Of a stretch of DNA of 64,000 bases, positions 35,269 to 43,973 are shown piece by piece (the first letter of the stretch is position 1; each line of letters begins with the position of its first letter). The DNA is from an uncultured Paracoccaceae bacterium (GTDB lineage: Bacteria > Pseudomonadota > Alphaproteobacteria > Rhodobacterales > Rhodobacteraceae): positions 186,001 through 250,000 of the forward strand of contig CANMIX010000005.1 of the NCBI GenBank assembly GCA_947497985.1, read 5' to 3'. The position numbers were made by a program, and so were the translations under genes. Under the pieces are notes generated by a model that saw only the letters and a program-made list of their open reading frames with translations, ran no database searches and was not told where the DNA came from.

Positions 35269-36026
35269 CTGTCGATTATTGTCAGCATCCGCGCTCGGTC
35301 AAAGGCCGGGTCATGGCCGCCATGCACCACATTGACCGGCAGATCACGCAGGCGTTTTAAACTGGCGGTGTAATCCGCAACGCCCATGCCGGGACCGCTA
35401 TAGATCAACGGGCCGTCGTAAATCGCATCGGCTCCAAACAGGGTCCCGCTGTCCGCGTGCCACAGCCCCAACTGCCCCGGAGAATGGCCTGGCAAATGCA
35501 GCACCTCGCCTTGCCAGTCGCCAAGGTCAATCACATCGCCGTCGTCCACCAGCCCGGTTGCTGGCGCGGGTTTGATTGCGTAGTTCGCAAGATCATAATT
35601 CGACGCAGGCACCGCCTTGATCAGATATTCCCACAGCGGCTCATACCCCGCATCCAGAAACAAATTGGCTAGCGCATCTGAAATATCCGCACTCGCAAGG
35701 GAATAGGGCGCGGGCTTGGCCAGCTCATCTGTTTCGCTGGGATGCACCAAACGCGTCTCAAACTCATGCGCGGCACCGATGTGGTCCACATGAGTGTGGC
35801 TCGACAGGCAGATGATCGGCTTTTCCGGGTCTTCCCGCAATCCGTCAACCACAGGGCGCAATGGTGCGATCCCCATGCCGCTGTCGATCAACAGATCCGC
35901 ATCACGTCCCAGGACAAGATGCATATTGGCGGAGAAAATAGGGTGAACATGCGGCTCAGTGATCAGCCAAATCCGATCATCAAGGCGCGCGGTGTGATAC
36001 CAAGGGGCTACAACAGGAAGTGTCAT
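35241..36026 (-). CDS. MBL-fold metallo-hydrolase
   Basis: A 261-residue metallo-beta-lactamase-fold protein. The zinc motif is SSHTHVDHIGAAHEF (HxHxDH), with further histidines in LPGHSPGQLGLWH and VNVVHGGHDPAF. Members include glyoxalase II-like thioesterases, lactonases and others. It is transcribed toward the unknown-protein gene, and the two coding ends overlap by 28 bases on opposite strands. No operon partner is seen. Confidence 0.88.
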   Translation of the reverse strand: MTLPVVAPWYHTARLDDRIWLITEPHVHPIFSANMHLVLGRDADLLIDSGMGIAPLRPVVDGLREDPEKPIICLSSHTHVDHIGAAHEFETRLVHPSETDELAKPAPYSLASADISDALANLFLDAGYEPLWEYLIKAVPASNYDLANYAIKPAPATGLVDDGDVIDLGDWQGEVLHLPGHSPGQLGLWHADSGTLFGADAIYDGPLIYSGPGMGVADYTASLKRLRDLPVNVVHGGHDPAFDRARMLTIIDSYLAQWGTA

Positions 36027-36130
36027 ACCATCACCCTAACACGGGTACGTAACAGTAACAGCGCCGGGTTAGGCCGACAGAACACATCCACGTGGCCTGC
36101 ATTAAATTCAGGCACTTACAGGGGAAAGAC

Positions 36131-36172
36131 AATAAAACCTCACACCGCGCGCGCAAAGGCGCAGTGTGAGGT
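36131..36172 (-). terminator. Rho-independent terminator of the DEAD-box helicase gene
   Basis: Read on the minus strand, ACCTCACAC pairs with GTGTGAGGT, with an inner TGCGC/GCGCG extension, followed by TTTTATTG. It lies about 43 bases after the helicase stop. Confidence 0.8.
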
Positions 36173-36214
36173 CAGGTCGTTTACGGCAGATCGTATGATC
36201 GGCTTGTGCAGGTT

Positions 36215-38251
36215 TTACGCCTTGCGCGGTTTGCTGTTGGTCGGACGTTTGACCTTGTTGCTTGGGGACAGCATGGCGCGGGCTTTGTTCTTTTTGCTGT
36301 TTGGTTTGCCTGCCGGAGGCGGAGGACCTTTGCGGGGCGCGGGCTTCTTGGACCGTGCTTCACCACCACCGTTGAAATCGGATGATTTGCGGTCTGAACG
36401 ACGATCGGTCGGCTTGGCAGGGGTTGGCTTGGCTGCACGTGGTTTATCGGGCGCATCGTTGAACTTGCGTTCCGGCCGTTTGCCTTCGAACCGTTTGCCA
36501 TCGCCACGCGGTTTGTCGCCACGAGGTTTATCCCCGCGCGGCTTGTCACCCCAAGGTTTGTCCCCGCGTGGTTTGTCGCCACGTGGCTTGTCAGACCGGT
36601 CACGCCCACCACCGCGGTGCCCATCAGTACGCGGGCCGCGCTTGTTCATTGGACGGCCACCTTGACGGCTTTCGCCTAGGTCAGGCGCTTTATCCAGCTT
36701 TTTGACAGCGGCACCATCTTCGACGGTCATGTCCTCGCCAATGGCTTCGACAAATTTTGCAACGCTGGTCTCTTTGATCTGCACAAAGCTTTCGTCTTGG
36801 CGCACACGGATGGCACCAATGTCGTCTTTGGTCAGGCCACCGAATTTGCACAGCATTGGCAACAGGCGACGTGGCTCAGCCTCGGCTGCACGACCACCTT
36901 CGATTGAGAACCAGATGGTCGGGCCAAAATCGTCACGCCGTGCGGGTGCTTTGGTGTCCACATCGGCCAATTCTTCTGGGGCGGAGCGAACAGACCGGTA
37001 TAGGCGCAGATAGGCGGCGGCCAGCTGCTCGGCGCTAAAGGCTTCGGCGAGGGAGGCCACAGGAGCCGCTTCGGCCTCTTCAACCGGGGTCTGCCAGGTT
37101 GGATCTGCCAGCATACGCTCTGAATCGCGCGAACGCACATCATCGGCAGAGGGGGCCGTGGTCCATTCGGCTTTTACTTTGGCGAACTGCAGAATGCGTT
37201 CGGCTTTTTTGCGGTTGCGACGGGTGACGATCAGCGCGCTGACACCATGACGGCCCGCACGACCGGTCCGGCCAGAACGGTGCAACATGGTTTCATGGCT
37301 CGATGGCAGTTCGGCGTGGACCACCAGATCAAGGTTCGGCAGGTCGATACCACGTGCCGCAACATCCGTTGCCACACAGACATGGGCCCGACCATCGCGC
37401 ATCGCTTGCAGCGCGTGCGAGCGTTCCGCCTGTGACAGCTCACCCGACAGGGCAACAACTTTGAAGCCGCGATTGGACAGGCGCGTTGTCAGACGGTTCA
37501 CCGTCGCACGCGTGTTGGCAAAGACAATGGCGTTGGGCGCCTGGTGGAACAACAGCGTGTTGATCACCGCGTTCTCAGTGTCATGCTCAGCCACGTTCAT
37601 GGCCTTATAGTCGATGTCAGCGTGCTGCGTGCTCTCGGATTTGGTAACAATCCGCTGCGCGTCTTTCTGATAGCTTTTGGCCAGCTCTGCAATCGAACGC
37701 GGCACGGTGGCCGAGAACAGCAGCGTTTGGCGGTCTTCCGGTGTCTCGCCCAGAATGAATTCCAGATCCTCGCGGAAGCCCAGATCCAGCATCTCATCCG
37801 CTTCGTCCAAAACAACCGAACGCACGGCGCTCAGGTCGATGGAGCCGCGCATGATATGGTCGCGCAGACGGCCCGGGGTCGCCACAACAATATGGGTGCC
37901 ACGGGCCAGGGCGCGGCGTTCATCGCGCATATCCATGCCGCCGACACAGGACGCCAGATGCGCACCGGCCTTGGCATAAAGCCAGCCGAGTTCGCGTTTG
38001 ACCTGCAGGGCCAATTCACGGGTTGGGGCAATAACCAGCGCCAAAGGCGCGCCTGCGGCCTCAAAGGCTTCTGCGTCCTGCAGCAGGGTGGGGGCAATGG
38101 CCAGACCAAAGCCAAGAGTTTTACCCGAACCGGTCTGGGCCGATACCAGAAGGTCGAGACCTTCCAGGTCCGCATCTGTTACGGCGGTCTGAACGGGTGT
38201 CAGTGTGGCATAGCCACGGTCATCAAGTGCGTCACGAAGAGCTTTTTTCAC
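36215..38251 (-). CDS. DEAD-box RNA helicase with DbpA-like domain and repeat-rich basic tail
   Basis: A 678-residue helicase. The Q motif GYATLTPVQTAV, Walker A AQTGSGKT (38-45), PTRELA, VLDEADEMLD, LLFSAT and HRSGRTGRAGRHG mark the two RecA domains. A C-terminal DbpA/CsdA-type RNA-binding domain follows (MLCKFGGLTKDDIGAIRVRQDESFVQI). The last 150 residues are basic and disordered, with six tandem GDKPR-like pentads (DNA 36501-36590) and further Arg/Lys/Pro stretches. Such proteins remodel structured RNA in ribosome assembly and cold adaptation. A terminator follows. Confidence 0.95.
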   Translation of the reverse strand: MKKALRDALDDRGYATLTPVQTAVTDADLEGLDLLVSAQTGSGKTLGFGLAIAPTLLQDAEAFEAAGAPLALVIAPTRELALQVKRELGWLYAKAGAHLASCVGGMDMRDERRALARGTHIVVATPGRLRDHIMRGSIDLSAVRSVVLDEADEMLDLGFREDLEFILGETPEDRQTLLFSATVPRSIAELAKSYQKDAQRIVTKSESTQHADIDYKAMNVAEHDTENAVINTLLFHQAPNAIVFANTRATVNRLTTRLSNRGFKVVALSGELSQAERSHALQAMRDGRAHVCVATDVAARGIDLPNLDLVVHAELPSSHETMLHRSGRTGRAGRHGVSALIVTRRNRKKAERILQFAKVKAEWTTAPSADDVRSRDSERMLADPTWQTPVEEAEAAPVASLAEAFSAEQLAAAYLRLYRSVRSAPEELADVDTKAPARRDDFGPTIWFSIEGGRAAEAEPRRLLPMLCKFGGLTKDDIGAIRVRQDESFVQIKETSVAKFVEAIGEDMTVEDGAAVKKLDKAPDLGESRQGGRPMNKRGPRTDGHRGGGRDRSDKPRGDKPRGDKPWGDKPRGDKPRGDKPRGDGKRFEGKRPERKFNDAPDKPRAAKPTPAKPTDRRSDRKSSDFNGGGEARSKKPAPRKGPPPPAGKPNSKKNKARAMLSPSNKVKRPTNSKPRKA
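36501..36590 (-). repeat. Six tandem 15-bp units encoding GDKPR pentapeptides
   Basis: Six in-frame copies of a 15-bp unit lie at 36501-36515, 36516-36530, 36531-36545, 36546-36560, 36561-36575 and 36576-36590. Each encodes GDKPR or GDKPW (one Trp variant, unit four) in the helicase tail. Synonymous differences between units show the array is not brand new, but its length may vary between strains by slippage. Confidence 0.85.
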
Positions 38252-39309
38252 GAGGTTTTCTTTTCACTGGGGTTGCGCTTCCCAAATGAAATACAGGCCC
38301 CCCTAAGCAAAATTGGGCCGCACCATGTTGGATCAAGCGATGGAAGGCGGCAGCGATAGGTCATCATGCGGTCTTTGTACAGGTCTGTTTGGGTGAATTT
38401 TGTCCTTTGTTCGGGGGAAAGGCCCGATCGGCACCCGTTATACGACTCTGAGCGTCTTAAGCTTGCGCTTTGGGTTGTTGGGTGTCCGTCCTGTGGCCAG
38501 ACTGACCTTGTAACATGTGATCACCGGAGACTTTCAGCAGGCGAAACAAGCCTCAACACATTCGGTAATTTTTATATTGAAGGTCGATTTATTTGTTATT
38601 TTTTGTCAATCAATCTGGCTTTGAACTGGCACGTTTCGACCAAGTCGAAGCCAGAATAAATTCCTGATCGGCGTTCTGGTTCTATTGTTTTGACCATTTA
38701 AGAGGGGTCGAGGATACACTTTTAAGAATTTAGGCGCATTATTGAATCAATTATATATGAATTTAAGTGTCTGATATTTAGCAAGTAAAATTTCATAAGA
38801 GCATGTTTGAGGATCGATACAGAAGATTGCCGGTGTTGTTTGCTCAATACAGTATCGTTTTATTGAAATGGCTGGCTTGGATGTTGTTTTTATTTGGTGA
38901 GGTTTACCCTGAATTAATCGGTTGAATATTAGTTTGAGTTTAATCGCAGTTCAATTTTTTGGAAATGGCCACCCTGAACGGAGCCGCAAAATGCACAAGT
39001 TCACTGACATCGGCCTGACGGCCATCGGCAGCGCAGTGCAATCATTGATTGCGGATGTGTGTCGACGTTCCAGAAGCCGCGACCCCGCTCCAAGGTTTTT
39101 TCCGGCTCCGCTATTCTACACCGGCCAAACGGAACAAGACGCAGCACCTTTTATCGCGGCACCAGATACCTGCGAAAAACGTGAGCAAAGCCAAGCGGGG
39201 ATCTCGCACCGGTTCGAATGTACAACGCTTATTTCGAATATGTTCAGGCCACTCCGGCAACCGAAAAATGTGGTCCATCTAACCTCAAGTAAACCCTAAG
39301 GATTCTCCT
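38252..39309. other. AT-rich intergenic region without a convincing gene
   Basis: About 1 kb lies between the helicase and the chemotaxis gene. From roughly 38560 to 38960 it is clearly AT-rich compared with the flanks, with runs such as TTATATATGAATTTAAG. Open frames of 97 residues (38366-38659) and 125 residues (38922-39299, or 103 from ATG 38991) have no recognisable motif or clear ribosome-binding site, and their composition is Arg/Ser-rich and unlike the neighbours. I do not call them genes. It may be a remnant of transferred DNA, or a promoter-rich region. Confidence 0.5.
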
Positions 39310-41547
39310 GTGTTCACTTCGACAAAACTGAAACTATCCGCCAAATTACCTTTGTTTATTGCTGTGTTCAGTATTCTGATCAGTGCATTTCTCATTGCCA
39401 TTCCTGTATCGTCTTTCAATTCATTTGCCAGGTCTTCGGTGCATGAAAAAATGGAAACCATGCTGAGTGACAGGAAGAGGTCGGTCGAAAACCTGATGCA
39501 TGGCGTGAACGCAGATATGCAAGCCATGATAGAAAGCACGAGTACGCGGTATGCTCTGCAAGCTTTTAGCGCTTCGTTTGCTGTAATAGACGGCAATCGA
39601 GAGGATATCCTCAAGCGTGGCTACATCACTGATAACCCACATGAGGCGGGGAAGAAACACCTGCTCAACGCCGCGGATGTCGATGAAGCTTATGACATCA
39701 ACCACGCGACCTATCATCCGGGCTTTCGCACGCTGATCGAGGGCAAGCGTTATTATGATGCCTTCTTGATCAACCCGGATGGTGACATCATCTATTCGGT
39801 TTTCAAAGAGCAGGACTATGCAACAAATTTGATCACTGGCGCCTATTCCGATTCAGGTTTGGCGCGTGCATATAATGCCGCGATTGCGGCTGAAAAAGGT
39901 TCGATCGTTTTTGAAGATTTCGCGCCATATGAACCCAGCTACGGGGCACCGGCAAGCTTCGTTGCGGCACCTGTCTTTAACGCAGCGGGTGCTCTTGTTG
40001 GGGTCGCAGCACTGCAATTCCCGATCGGTGAACTTGCGGAGATTACCCAAAATTCTAGTGGTTTGGGGGAAACGCAACATGTCTATATCGTTGGCGCAGA
40101 TTCCAGGGCGCGCACGCCCTCGCGATTTGAAGACCAATACAATGTCCTCGACGTGTTGCTAGACGCCGGCAGTGTTCAAGACGCGCTAAATGGCGAAAGG
40201 CATTTCACAGACGTGACTTTGGGTATCTCAGGCAATGACGTCTACTCTTTTGCTTTGCCGTTGGACTTTCCCGGGGCGGCATGGGCGATCGCCGCTGAAC
40301 AGGATGTGGATGACGTCATGGCTCCGGTTCGTAAAGAAGCCAAAAGCTTGATTGTTATCTCTATCGTCGCTGTAAGCGTAATGTGCATTGTTGGTTGGTG
40401 GTTCGCGCGCAGTATTACCCGGCCTTTGGGTACTATCTGCGCCTCGATGCGGGCGATTGCCGATGGGGATTTCAAGACTGATGTGGTTGAAGCCAACCGC
40501 GGGGACGAAATTGGCATGATCGGGAAAACCCTTGTGTCCATGCGCACGGATCTCGAAAAAGGACGTGCCAACGAAAGCGTGCGTGCCGAGCAACAGCAGG
40601 AACAGATGCGGGTTGTTGATGTCCTCAGCGAAGGTTTGTTGCGCCTGTCCAAGGGGGACTTTTCTCAGGAAATCCAAGAAGAATTTAGCGGCGAACATGA
40701 TACTTTGCGGGTGAACTACAACACGACGGTTTCGACGTTGAACGACACGGTTGCCAAGGTTGTCCAGATCTCATCCAATATCCGCAGCGCTTCTGCTGAG
40801 ATCAACAAAGGCTCGCAGGATCTGTCACACCGTACCGAAAGCCAGGCTGCAACATTGGAAGAGACTGCCGCCGCACTGGATGAAATGACCGCAAGCGTAC
40901 GCTCAGCCGCCGAGAATGCCCGCAGCGTCGAAATCACCATGACCGAGGCGCGAAAATCGGCAGAAACCAACCGCGAGGTTGTGGAAAACGCCGTGGCTGC
41001 GATGACCAAAATCAAAGAAAGCTCGGATCACATCGCACAGATCATCACGGTGATTGATGACATCGCGTTCCAGACCAATCTGTTGGCTCTGAACGCAGGT
41101 GTTGAGGCTGCGCGCGCCGGTGAAGCTGGGCGCGGATTTGCCGTGGTCGCCTCTGAGGTGCGGGGCTTGGCACAGCGATCATCAGATGCCGCGATGGAGA
41201 TTAAGACACTGATCTCCAACAGTGGTCTTCAGGTTGAAAACGGTGTGCAGCTTGTCGACCAAGCGGGCGAAGCGCTGCAAAGCATCGTTGGTCAGGTCAC
41301 TGAGGTCTCGCGCCTGGTCAGTGGCATCGCCACAGGGGCTGCGGAACAGTCAACCGGCTTGGGTGAAATCAACTCTGGTATGACTCAGCTTGATCAGGTG
41401 ACCCAGCAAAACGCGGCTTTGGTACAGGAAACCACATCCACCAGCGATGGGCTTAATTCGGATGCGATGCAACTCGCCGAACAAGTGTCGCATTTCCACC
41501 TTGCCCAAAGTGGATCTGCCCGGGCGCACGGGGCCTTGGCGGCTTGA
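39310..41547 (+). CDS. Methyl-accepting chemotaxis protein
   Basis: A 745-residue chemoreceptor. A first transmembrane helix near residues 14-34 is followed by a large periplasmic sensor (dCache-like, with YYDAFLINPDGDIIYSV and FVAAPVFN), then a second helix near residues 345-366 (LIVISIVAVSVMCIVGWWFA) and HAMP segments (ITRPLGTICASMRAIADGDF, then a second HAMP-like stretch LSKGDFSQEIQEEF). The signalling tip is FQTNLLALNAGVEAARAGEAG followed by GFAVVASEVR. It starts at GTG 39310 with AAGGA eight bases upstream. No chemotaxis kinase gene is adjacent, and the ligand is unknown. Confidence 0.95.
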   Translation: MFTSTKLKLSAKLPLFIAVFSILISAFLIAIPVSSFNSFARSSVHEKMETMLSDRKRSVENLMHGVNADMQAMIESTSTRYALQAFSASFAVIDGNREDILKRGYITDNPHEAGKKHLLNAADVDEAYDINHATYHPGFRTLIEGKRYYDAFLINPDGDIIYSVFKEQDYATNLITGAYSDSGLARAYNAAIAAEKGSIVFEDFAPYEPSYGAPASFVAAPVFNAAGALVGVAALQFPIGELAEITQNSSGLGETQHVYIVGADSRARTPSRFEDQYNVLDVLLDAGSVQDALNGERHFTDVTLGISGNDVYSFALPLDFPGAAWAIAAEQDVDDVMAPVRKEAKSLIVISIVAVSVMCIVGWWFARSITRPLGTICASMRAIADGDFKTDVVEANRGDEIGMIGKTLVSMRTDLEKGRANESVRAEQQQEQMRVVDVLSEGLLRLSKGDFSQEIQEEFSGEHDTLRVNYNTTVSTLNDTVAKVVQISSNIRSASAEINKGSQDLSHRTESQAATLEETAAALDEMTASVRSAAENARSVEITMTEARKSAETNREVVENAVAAMTKIKESSDHIAQIITVIDDIAFQTNLLALNAGVEAARAGEAGRGFAVVASEVRGLAQRSSDAAMEIKTLISNSGLQVENGVQLVDQAGEALQSIVGQVTEVSRLVSGIATGAAEQSTGLGEINSGMTQLDQVTQQNAALVQETTSTSDGLNSDAMQLAEQVSHFHLAQSGSARAHGALAA

Positions 41548-41591
41548 TCTTAAGCAAGGTCTATGTCTGCTAGGTTGTAAAACCCCATAAC

Positions 41592-41637
41592 AAGAACCGA
41601 AGCCCTGTGGTTACAGATGGGCTTCGGTTCTTTGTTT
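41592..41637 (+). terminator. Rho-independent terminator of the chemoreceptor gene
   Basis: AAGAACCGAAGCCC (41592-41605) pairs perfectly with GGGCTTCGGTTCTT (41619-41632), a 14-bp stem with a 13-base loop, followed by TGTTT. Confidence 0.92.
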
Positions 41638-41750
41638 GATCGGACGTAAGTGTGCGCACATATTGCAGATTATCAAAGCCGGTGTCTGTTGGTGGCGTTT
41701 TTACCCTTTGGGGCATATGCTTTTGCAATGACAACTAGAATGAGCCGACA

Positions 41751-42101
41751 ATGAAACGCCTTCGCAATCCACGTACCGGTATCGATCAGGGTGAAGCGTC
41801 AATCTTTTCAGAATTTGAAAGCGGCGGCACCATGTGGACCGGGACAGGCGACCGGGAGCGGCGCAAGCCGGTGAAATTTGCCGAAGCTTATGCGCACCCG
41901 CCCGCGGTTCAGGTCTCGGTTGCCTTGTGGGACATGGACACGGCCGCGGCCATTCGCGCGGAAATCCGTGCCGAAAACATCACCGAAACCGGCTTTGAAA
42001 TTGTTTTTCGCACTTGGTCCGACAGCCGGATCGCCCGGCTGCGCGCCAGTTGGTTGGCAATCGGGGATCTGCCGTTCGATGATGATTGGGACGTGGATTA
42101 A
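41751..42101 (+). CDS. H-type lectin domain protein
   Basis: A 116-residue protein of the H-type lectin (H_lectin) family: it begins with a short leader, then FESGGTMWTGTGDRERRKPVKFAEAYAHPPAVQVSVALWDMDT and ends with the ETGFEIVFRTWSDSRIARLRASWLAIG core characteristic of the discoidin-I-like fold. Eukaryotic members bind GalNAc-type sugars; the function in bacteria is unknown. No signal peptide is present, so the protein appears cytoplasmic. Its stop overlaps the convergent MerR gene by four bases. Confidence 0.85.
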   Translation: MKRLRNPRTGIDQGEASIFSEFESGGTMWTGTGDRERRKPVKFAEAYAHPPAVQVSVALWDMDTAAAIRAEIRAENITETGFEIVFRTWSDSRIARLRASWLAIGDLPFDDDWDVD

Positions 42102-42475
42102 CCCGCCTTTTGGGGTGGTTTTGCCAGGGTTGTCAGGCTGTCGTAATGGCGGATCTTTTCATCCAGCAGCTCCCGACAGGCATCAATCTGCGCCTGCTGG
42201 GTGTCCAGCTCGCTGCGATGCGCCTCCAAGATGGCGCGCCGTTCCAACGCACTGCCCGGATCACGGCTGAGTTCGACATAAGATTGGATCACCTTAAGCG
42301 GCATATGCGTCGCACGCAGTCGTTCAAACATTCGCAACCAACGCAGATCCGTGGGCGTGAACACCCGATGCCCGTCGGCACCACGTTGCAGGCGGGGCAA
42401 CAGCCCCGCGCGCTCGTAAAACCGGATCGTATCGACACTCAGCCCGGATTGGGCGGCAGCCTCCGATATCTTCAC
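42098..42475 (-). CDS. MerR family transcriptional regulator
   Basis: A 125-residue MerR protein. The winged-helix DNA-binding half is MKISEAAAQSGLSVDTIRFYERAGLLP plus GHRVFTPTDLRWLRMFERL, followed by a long coiled-coil helix to the C terminus. Only one cysteine is present (ACRELL), so a metal-thiol sensor like CueR or SoxR is unlikely. It overlaps the upstream SnoaL-like gene by four bases (ATGA), and the pair is preceded by a MerR-type promoter at 42917-42947 which it should control. Confidence 0.9.
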   Translation of the reverse strand: MKISEAAAQSGLSVDTIRFYERAGLLPRLQRGADGHRVFTPTDLRWLRMFERLRATHMPLKVIQSYVELSRDPGSALERRAILEAHRSELDTQQAQIDACRELLDEKIRHYDSLTTLAKPPQKAG

Positions 42476-42888
42476 GCAACATTCTCCTGCGAGTTGGTCC
42501 GCACCCCGTTGGTTTCTTCCAAAGCGGCCGTGTCTTCATAGAAACGATAGAGCGTCAGCTTGTCATCTGCGAATTCCGCATAAAGGGTCCAGTGGCTGTG
42601 AAACAGCTTATCCGTCGCGCGCACCCGGTGAATAAACCGTCCCGTCGCAAACCCGCGTGTGTCATCTGCCATGGTATGATCCACTTCAAACAGCTGCGTG
42701 TCAAAGATCCGGCGCAGCTCGTTGAAAAAGGCGGTAAACCCCTCTGGGCCCGTATAAGTGCCATAAAGGGGCAGCGCCTCGTAACGTTCCTCGCGCACGG
42801 CGATGATTTTGGCATCCTCTGCAATCATATGGGCTGCGCCTTCTGGCGACAGAACGGCTGCAAAAAAGGTGTCGATGAAATTGGTCAT
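42472..42888 (-). CDS. SnoaL-like (NTF2-fold) protein
   Basis: A 138-residue NTF2-like protein, read from ATG 42888 (MTNFIDTFFAAVLSPEG). It has the cone-shaped fold signature DTFFAAVLSPEGAAHMIAEDAKIIAV and HWTLYAEFADDKLTLYRFYEDTAAL. Members include ketosteroid isomerase-like enzymes and ligand-binding proteins; the catalytic Asp pattern cannot be judged by eye. The gene is first in a two-gene unit with the MerR regulator, preceded by a promoter with the 19-bp MerR spacer. It may act on, or bind, the MerR effector. Confidence 0.8.
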   Translation of the reverse strand: MTNFIDTFFAAVLSPEGAAHMIAEDAKIIAVREERYEALPLYGTYTGPEGFTAFFNELRRIFDTQLFEVDHTMADDTRGFATGRFIHRVRATDKLFHSHWTLYAEFADDKLTLYRFYEDTAALEETNGVRTNSQENVA

Positions 42889-42916
42889 GCTGGTCTCCTG
42901 TTGTGATGACGCCTCA

Positions 42917-42947
42917 GCGCTAGCAGGGTGGAGCAACTCCAGGTCAA
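42917..42947 (-). promoter_or_regulatory. MerR-type promoter and operator
   Basis: On the minus strand TTGACC (42947-42942) and TAGCGC (42922-42917) are separated by exactly 19 bases, the long spacer that MerR activators compensate for by bending. Between them lies the inverted repeat TGGAG-TTG-CTCCA (42941-42929). It stands 29 bases upstream of the SnoaL-like start at 42888 and points toward autoregulated activation of the SnoaL/merR pair. Confidence 0.8.
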
Positions 42948-43090
42948 GCGGCGATTGACCCTATTTGTCAAAACGCCCCGGCCGTGCTCAGGGACCGGTG
43001 GCGGCCTGGGCGTGCTGTGTCATGCGGCGTTTACAGTGGCGACATATGCCGTGGTAAAGCGCTGTTTTAAAACTGAAAGCCCCGAGCCAG

Positions 43091-43891
43091 ATGAATATGC
43101 CTGAAATGAACCAACAGCTTTTGACACAAGCCCTGGCGTGCGCCCACCACATGGCCGATCTTGCCCGGCCGCTGGCGCGTGCCACCTGGCTGCAGCCCAA
43201 GGACGTGACGTTCAAGGAAGACGGTAGTTTTCTGACCCGCGCGGATCTGGCGATTGAACGCAGCTGGCGCGATCACCTGTACACAGCGTTTCCAAGCCAT
43301 GCCATCCAGGGCGAGGAATACGGCAGTAACAGCGGCGACGCGGAATACACATGGGTGCTCGACCCCATCGATGGCACCCGGCAATACGGCATGGGACTTG
43401 GCAATTTCTCCACCCTCATCGCACTGTGTGACGGGGCGGGATATCCGTTGTTGGGAATGATCGATCTGCCACTGATGGATGCGCGTTACTTTGCGGTGCG
43501 CGGGCAGGGGGCATGGTTGAATGATCGGCGTCTTGCAGTGTCTGGTGTCACGGATCTGAAACAGGCGCTGACCATGCTGGCCAATCAAAACAGTTTTTTC
43601 GGGGCGCAGGCGCGGGCCTATGAAAATCTGCGCGCGGTGGTTGATGGCGCGGCCTTTGATGCGGGCTCCCCGGCCTATGGCGCGCTGGCGGCGGGCAAAG
43701 TGGACCTGTGCCTCAATGGCGGTGACCTAAACGCCCATGACATCTGCGCATTGGTCCCGGTGATTGAGGAAGCAGGCGGCATCATCACCAACTGGCAGGG
43801 CGATGCATTGGGGCTGGCCTCATCCGGCGCGATTGTCGCGGCGGCGACACCTGAATTGCACCGGGCGGCGTTGGCGGTACTGTCCGTCTAA
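43091..43891 (+). CDS. Inositol monophosphatase-family phosphatase
   Basis: A 266-residue Mg-dependent phosphatase. The family signature appears as EEYG (metal Glu pair) and WVLDPIDGTRQYGMGL, with the second metal site near GGDLNAHDICALVPVIEEAGG (usually WDxAA; here AHDI, which is unusual). The family includes inositol monophosphatase, CysQ-type bisphosphate nucleotidase and histidinol-phosphatase; the DGTRQY variant fits histidinol-phosphatase or HisN-like members best, but this is not certain. Start ATG 43091 or 43106 is unclear because no strong ribosome-binding site is seen. Confidence 0.85.
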   Translation: MNMPEMNQQLLTQALACAHHMADLARPLARATWLQPKDVTFKEDGSFLTRADLAIERSWRDHLYTAFPSHAIQGEEYGSNSGDAEYTWVLDPIDGTRQYGMGLGNFSTLIALCDGAGYPLLGMIDLPLMDARYFAVRGQGAWLNDRRLAVSGVTDLKQALTMLANQNSFFGAQARAYENLRAVVDGAAFDAGSPAYGALAAGKVDLCLNGGDLNAHDICALVPVIEEAGGIITNWQGDALGLASSGAIVAAATPELHRAALAVLSV

Positions 43892-43911
43892 GGTCCACGT
43901 GCGACATCACG

Positions 43912-43941
43912 AAAAAGCCGCCTCCAAAACTGGAGACGGCT
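43912..43941 (-). terminator. Rho-independent terminator of prs
   Basis: On the minus strand AGCCGTCTCCA pairs with TGGAGGCGGCT (one mismatch) and TTTTTC follows. It lies 33 bases after the prs stop. Confidence 0.8.
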
Positions 43942-43973
43942 CTTGCAGAGAAAACCCAAAAGTCAGGGTTCTA

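Noticed and set aside
35742-36665. 307-residue plus-strand ORF opposite the MBL and helicase genes
   Set aside because: Its C-terminal Arg/Ser/Gly repeats are the reverse strand of the helicase GDKPR repeat array.
38366-38659. 97-residue plus-strand ORF after the helicase start
   Set aside because: It has no ribosome-binding site, motif or homology cue. It may be intergenic.
38922-39299. 125-residue plus-strand ORF before the chemoreceptor
   Set aside because: It has no recognisable domain and is Arg/Ser-rich; kept only as a possibility within the orphan region.
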